Shown here: piece after piece, positions 8,734 to 12,839 of the stretch | Numbering within the stretch: the stretch's first letter is position 1 | Layout of the letters: each line of letters starts with the position of its first letter | The notes under the pieces: model-generated | What the model was told of the DNA's origin: nothing | Databases searched by the model: none | What the model saw: the letters and a program-made list of their open reading frames with translations, nothing else | Position numbers and translations under genes: made by a program | Assembly: GCA_027600665.1 (NCBI GenBank) | Contig: JADGJL010000852.1 | Coordinates: 1 to 12,839, forward strand | Length of the DNA: 12,839 nt | Direction: 5' to 3' | From: Irineochytrium annulatum | Lineage: Eukaryota > Chytridiomycota > Chytridiomycetes > Chytridiales > Chytridiaceae

Positions 8734-10896
8734 TCAAACATCGCCTTCGTTGTGCCCCTTATGCCCATGCCCGTTCGCCTGCATGAAAGGATCGGGCTCC
8801 AGGGGCACGACAGAATCCCTATCCGCATCGTCCACCCTCGACTCCGGACCTCTTGCGTCCGAGGGGACCACCATCGTCTCTTCCGGGAATGAATCCACGC
8901 CACCCATATTCGTGGACTCGGGCGTCCCCTCTCTCACCGGCGACCCGGGTCTAGACCCCGGTCTAGACCCGGACCCTTCACCGGCGTCCGTCAGCACGAC
9001 CTTGACCTGGACATCGGCGGCCTGGGTGTTCTTCGGCACGCTGCTGTACAACAGCGGCGAGTTGCCACCAACAGACGACCCGTCGGCACAATTGAACGTA
9101 TTGTTCCTGCTCGAGAACTTCTTCTTCCTCGCCTGCGGCTTGACGGGCTGGGCACCTTGGCTGAGCGGGGACCTAGCAGGCCCGGGGACGAGGACGCCCG
9201 GTTGCGGTTGCGGCGTGAAGGAGTGCGAGTGCGTCCCCCCGGCGCCGGCATTCGGGTTGCCACTGAAGGCGACGGAGGTCGAGGTCGTTGTCGAGGTCGT
9301 GGAGGAGGACGACGAGGCGAGCATGACAGAGTGCAGAGCTTGGACGGTCGTGGTAAGGAGCGGAGCGGCGCGGGAGCGGACCATCGAGTTTGGGTTGTTG
9401 GAGTCGACGAGAACGTCAGTCTCGTCGACAATCTCCTCCTGCAATTTGAACATTATGTAAGCTATGTGAAGAACGGAGAAAGCATGGGGTGGAAAGCTGA
9501 CCTGAATGATTTCCTCAATAACGTCCTCGAGCGTAACGATGCCCGACGCGACTCCGTTAGCGTCCTTGACAATGGCCATGTGGCTCGCGCCGACTTGGAA
9601 GACGTTCAAGATGTCAAAGAGGTTCGTCGTCTCGGACGCGGAGGGAGCCGACAGAAGCCTCTGCGACATGATCGGCTTCGCGTCATCCGGGTCGTTCAAA
9701 ATGATCGTCTTGACCAGCAGGATGCCAACAATCTTGGTCGGGTCCTCGACGTCGTGCACGGGAATACGGGAATGACCGGCGCTTAGTATCCGGCCCAATG
9801 TCGGCCGATCCAGCTTAGCATCACTCGGCAGCATAAAGACGTTCTCGAGGCGCGTCATGATAGTCCTGACGGTCTTCGTCTCGAGCGACAGCGCGCCGTT
9901 GAGGATAGTGACCTCGTCGACGTGCAGGTCCCCACCCTCAGTCTTCCCGTGGAGCTTGATGAGCTCCTTCAGCTCCCTCCTTTTGTAGAGCACCTCGTTC
10001 TCGCCCAACATCCAGTCGAGGAGCTTCGAGATAGGCCAGGAGATGACAAAGAGGAGAAGCATGATAATTTTGACAAACCAAGAGAAGTAGGAGCCAATCT
10101 GGAGACCGTAGCGGGAGCAGACAGCCTGCGGAATAATTCTGATAGCAAGGAAAATTGTTAAAACATGTGTGCGTCAAAAAGTGGGAGCAGCAATACTAAC
10201 TCTCCGAACAACACGACAAGAACAGTGGACCCGACAATAGCCTGCCAACCTCCACCAAAAACGCCTGTCCATCAACGCTGATTCAGCCTTCGGACGTGGA
10301 CAAGTAGAATGCAAACCCACCGTCCAGGAGAATAGGAAGCGTCTCGTTAATCACCGTGTTCGTCAGCAACAGCGTCACGAGCAGCAAATGACCTCGTTTC
10401 CGTATAGGTTCGATTCTGCATTATTAAAGCTGTCAGCGCCGACCGCGCCCCTGGCACCCGCGTAGATAACGAAGTACAACGGTACCTCTCCGCCGCGATC
10501 TTCTCTGCGGGAGTTCCCGAGTTCTTGAGAATTCTGAGGTCGGTCTCGTCAAGGGACATCAGTCCCAACGTCAGCCCTACGAGGTGGAGGCAAAGCAAGC
10601 GCGCGCGTTAATCGCTTTTCGTCGTTCTAAAAACTCAAGGCAAGGTGCAAGAGCATGTTCTCACCAGCAACAAGGCCACCGATGAGGACCAGGATGATGA
10701 TGAGGGCGATCTGGATGTAGAAGATGGGCGAGCCCGGCGACAAGTGCTCTGTCCCCCCCTCCCTCCTGACGAGGCCCGCGGCCATGGCGGGATGGTCGAC
10801 AGCGACGCCGTTCTGGTCCGAAGGGTCGACGGGCCATGGCTTGGCGTCGAGGAGAGGCGCGACGGCTGTCAGAGCCGCGAGGATGGTGGGCAGCAT
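8734..10896 (-). CDS. MAM3: CNNM/Mam3-type protein: DUF21 membrane domain plus CBS pair, 6 exons, 607 aa
   Basis: This is a membrane protein of the CNNM (ancient conserved domain)/Mam3 family, linked to Mg and other divalent-metal homeostasis; yeast Mam3 is in the vacuolar membrane. Minus-strand exons in coding order: 10896-10665, 10576-10486, 10415-10321, 10264-10201, 10138-9502, 9438-8734. They total 608 codons, with introns of 88, 70, 56, 62 and 63 nt. Residues 1-17 look like a signal peptide (MLPTILAALTAVAPLLDA). The DUF21 domain spans about 55-230 and includes the family hallmark GLTLGLMSLDETDL, split after its first Gly base by intron 1, and IEPIRKRGHLLLVTLLLTN. The CBS pair lies at about 250-370 (GHSRIPVHD at 282-290, ASGIVTLEDVIEEIIQ at the end). 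Residues 374-607 form a long disordered tail with Ser/Thr runs, an SRPG repeat and a His-containing end (NGHGHKGH). The gene converges with the ABC transporter. Family: very sure. Transport role versus sensor role: open. Confidence 0.93.
8945..8972. repeat. 12-bp tandem repeat forming a near-palindrome
   Basis: GGTCTAGACC occurs twice with a 12-base offset (8948-8957 and 8960-8969). With its flanks the block is almost its own reverse complement apart from the centre. It lies in the last exon of the CNNM-type gene and encodes two copies of SRPG in the disordered tail, so simple slippage is the likely origin. Confidence 0.8.
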
Positions 10897-11319
10897 GCCC
10901 GATGAAGTTCTGGAAGTTGGAAGAGCCTGATTTGGACACGTTCAAAATCCCGGATTCGTTTCCTCGCCCACGCCACTCGATCGTCCCACACCAGGCCCTG
11001 ACGTCGTCGGCTGGTCAAAACACTTCACTTACCGTCGGCGACGGCCTCGGGCACCAGCAGGGAAAGAAGAGAAAAGCGCCTCGCTCGACAGACGGCCCGG
11101 CAGCCACAAGGAAACGACCAAGGTTTGTGTAACGACGCACAAGGCTTAAAAAGGTTAACAAAAAACGAGTGTTACGACATATGTACGTGTCAGAGCAATA
11201 CGACGAAAACGAAAGGAAAAAAGGTTGCAGCTACCAAAGAAAACAGCGTAGTGACGCTTGCAAAGGGCAATCATATCCTTTTGATATCATAAAAGTCCCG
11301 TAAGCAGCTACCCCCGTCG
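10897..11319. other. intergenic region between TMEM184-type and CNNM-type genes
   Basis: Both neighbours read on the minus strand, so this region holds the 3' flank of the TMEM184-type gene (right) and the promoter and leader of the CNNM-type gene (left). Bases 11130-11290 are AT-richer with A- and T-runs, as expected of a 3' flank or core promoter. A plus-strand open frame of 98 codons (10836-11132), ending in basic residues, overlaps the first CNNM exon and has no family signature; I treat it as chance. Confidence 0.5.
10910..11032 (-). other. possible 5'-leader intron of the CNNM-type gene
   Basis: On the minus strand a consensus donor GTAAGT begins at 11032, and a TTCCAG acceptor ends at 10910, 14 bases before the ATG at 10896. 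I see no minus-strand ATG between 11034 and about 11130. The simplest reading is therefore a non-coding first exon and a 123-nt leader intron. Only transcript data can settle it; the acceptor has a moderate pyrimidine tract. Confidence 0.35.
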
Positions 11320-12726
11320 TCACCGAATCAAGCTCGTCGACGACGACATGTTCATACTCGCAAGATACCCGCTCCCGGCGCCACCGCCCTCCTCCATCCG
11401 CAGCTCCTGCCGATTTTGCAGGTAATCGTCGTGCTCATCCTTCACCGCCGCGCTCTTCACGTCCCTCCTGTTGTTGGTCCCCATCCTCCCAACCGTATTC
11501 TGCAGGCTGGCCGTCCGCCACACGTGCTGCCCTCCGCGCTTGATGTCCCGGAAGATGTCGAGCGGGTTTAAAGAACGGCCCAGCGCCTTAATCCAGCTCG
11601 TGCGCTTGTCGCGCACGTGGTACTCGCTCGAATTGAAGGCGTAGAGGTGGATAACGGACGCGATCAGCATCTCGAAGCAGACGAGCATCGAGTTGATCCC
11701 GTTCGCCACGTTCGTGGGCGTCCAATAGGACGTCCCGCGGATGATGTCGTAGTGCGCGAGGGTCGAGAGGATAACGTTCTGCCACATGCAGAAGAGAATG
11801 ACGAATTTGATGGAGATAAACTGAGAGACGAAGAATGAGCTTCCATTAACCTCCCCAACAAAAAAAAACATTACACACCTTTGGCAACGGCTTCTTTTCC
11901 GCGATCTCGTCCTTAATAGTGAAGTACACAACGAGCAGGCCATACATAGACGCCGAAACGGAGATGACGTTGATGATCATATACCAGAAATGCCCATATT
12001 TGGGCGACATGCTCTCGGCGCAGAAGTGCGAGTTAAGCTGCATGATGACGGCCAAGGCGGTAGTGAGCGGCTTCATCACGACGTATTGGAGCACAAGCAC
12101 GCGGATGTTCCGAAGGAACGTATTTGAGTCCGGGTTGTACTTCATCATCCCAAATGTCATTGGGAAGGCCATCTTCTGCTTCCCAATCAGCGCCATCCGT
12201 TGCACGTGGGCCGTCTCCCCGAGGTACAGCATGATGAGCGAGAAGAAGGAATAGATGACAAAAGCCTCATAACAATCCCGGATGGTGAAGTAGTAAACGG
12301 CTTTTGTGTAAAAACGGAACGCGAACCAGGAAATGCCAGAGTAGATCGGGACGATGAGAAGAATGCGCACGATTTGAACCTTTTGGCAATACAAATTAGC
12401 ACGACAATAACTTGTGTTCATAAAGCAAGAGCGCTTACCTGCTCCAAAGGCTTGTTAAAATTCCTCAAGTGCTTGAAGATGGTATAGAAGGAGATAAAGG
12501 AAGCGATGATGGCAGCGACACCGCACACCACCCACGCAATGGAATGGGCTTCGAGTTGGAATGACCCAGGATGGGACAAGTCGAACCCAGTCAACGGTTG
12601 CACTTGATTTGGGTTATCCTGTGTAGCGGCAAGCGTTAGACCTCGGCCACCTATGCCATGGTGGGGATCGTGTCTCCCAATCGCAATCTCATCGCCCGGT
12701 CTCTCGACCATGACATGAATCCTCAT
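11320..12726 (-). CDS. HFL1: TMEM184/Hfl1-type (organic solute transporter alpha fold) seven-helix membrane protein, 5' end uncertain
   Basis: This protein belongs to the TMEM184/Ost-alpha family. Fission yeast Hfl1 is a vacuolar membrane member whose cytosolic tail binds Atg8 independently of lipidation. Minus-strand exons in coding order: 12726-12439, 12379-11879, 11820-11320, with introns of 59 and 58 nt (donors GTAAGC and GTGTGT), give 429 residues. Helices lie at about 62-84, 99-119, 133-151, 190-212, 229-252, 264-287 and 302-325. Family-typical segments are QIVRILLIVPIYSGISW, RDCYEAFVIYSFFSLIMLY and, after the last helix, LGRSLNPLDIFRDIKRGG. The tail of about 100 residues is polar and could hold an Atg8-binding helix near 345-370 by analogy with Hfl1; I cannot confirm this. 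The ATG at 12726 is the first in frame (a TGA lies upstream at 12768-12766), but a possible intron at 12619-12769 would instead join a coding exon near the window edge, so the first 36 residues may be wrong. Confidence 0.9.
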
Positions 12727-12839
12727 GCCTGCGTCCTCGATCCCTCCCGACCCCAGCACGAATTCTCACGTCCTCCAGCACCGTCAACACCAGCGTGTTC
12801 TCGACCAGATCTATCTGCTCTCACGGAACCCCCGACCCC
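12727..12839. other. right edge: leader or missing first exon of the TMEM184-type gene
   Basis: On the minus strand, GAGGAC followed by GTGAGA (donor at 12769) ends a stretch open in the phase that would join codon 37 of the protein through an acceptor ACACAG ending at 12619. That stretch (12770 to about 12816) lacks an ATG and begins after a TGA, so it would itself need an upstream exon beyond the window. The alternative is plain 5' leader. Confidence 0.4.

Noticed and set aside
9157..9786. Plus-strand open frame of 209 codons over the CNNM-type gene
   Set aside because: It lies antisense to the CBS and tail exons and is Arg/Gly-rich without any recognisable motif.
10406..10416. GGTTCGATTC, like a tRNA T-loop
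   Set aside because: No acceptor stem, D-arm or anticodon arm can be placed around it; it is antisense to CNNM exon 3 (RIEPIR).
10836..11132. Plus-strand 98-codon frame ending in basic KKRKAPR/RKRPRF motifs
   Set aside because: It overlaps the first CNNM exon and its leader in antisense; a nuclear-signal-like end is not enough to support a gene.

Overview
The window is nuclear DNA from a fungus. Protein-coding genes are broken by many short introns: I can place 22, of which 20 are 46-88 nt long and all of which start GT and end AG, and some have clear CTAAC/TACTAA-like branch points. The reading frame and phase close exactly across every junction in all four genes. The encoded families are typical of fungal membranes. 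Short, dense introns suit a basidiomycete or an early-diverging fungus such as a chytrid; the sequence alone does not decide between them. I see no mobile element, CRISPR array or RNA gene.

Layout: 1-675 is non-coding sequence upstream of the first gene. 676-2304 (+, 4 exons) encodes a 449-residue protein with an N-terminal coiled coil, a disordered Ala-rich middle and a compact C-terminal segment; I do not recognise it. 2670-8318 (+, 13 exons) encodes a complete 1,668-residue ABCC-family (MRP/Ybt1/Bpt1-type) full transporter with a TMD0, two transmembrane domains and two nucleotide-binding domains. 8319-8733 is a convergent gap. 8734-10896 (-, 6 exons) encodes a 607-residue CNNM/Mam3-type protein (DUF21 membrane domain, CBS pair, long disordered tail). 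10897-11319 is its upstream region and the 3' flank of the next gene. 11320-12726 (-, 3 exons seen) encodes a TMEM184/Hfl1-type (organic solute transporter alpha fold) seven-helix protein. Its 5' end is uncertain and may continue past the window edge.

How they may fit together: the budding-yeast or fission-yeast relatives of the three recognised genes (Ybt1/Bpt1/Ycf1, Mam3, Hfl1) are all vacuolar-membrane proteins, so the right-hand 10 kb may be a neighbourhood of vacuole genes. This is an inference from family knowledge. There is no operon, the genes differ in strand, and chance adjacency is quite possible.

The main points to follow up are the unrecognised first gene, a roughly 70-residue extra lumenal loop and a Ser/Thr/Pro insert in the ABC transporter, its asymmetric NBD1 catalytic residues, several stop-free introns of 3n length that allow read-through isoforms, and the unresolved 5' end of the TMEM184-type gene.
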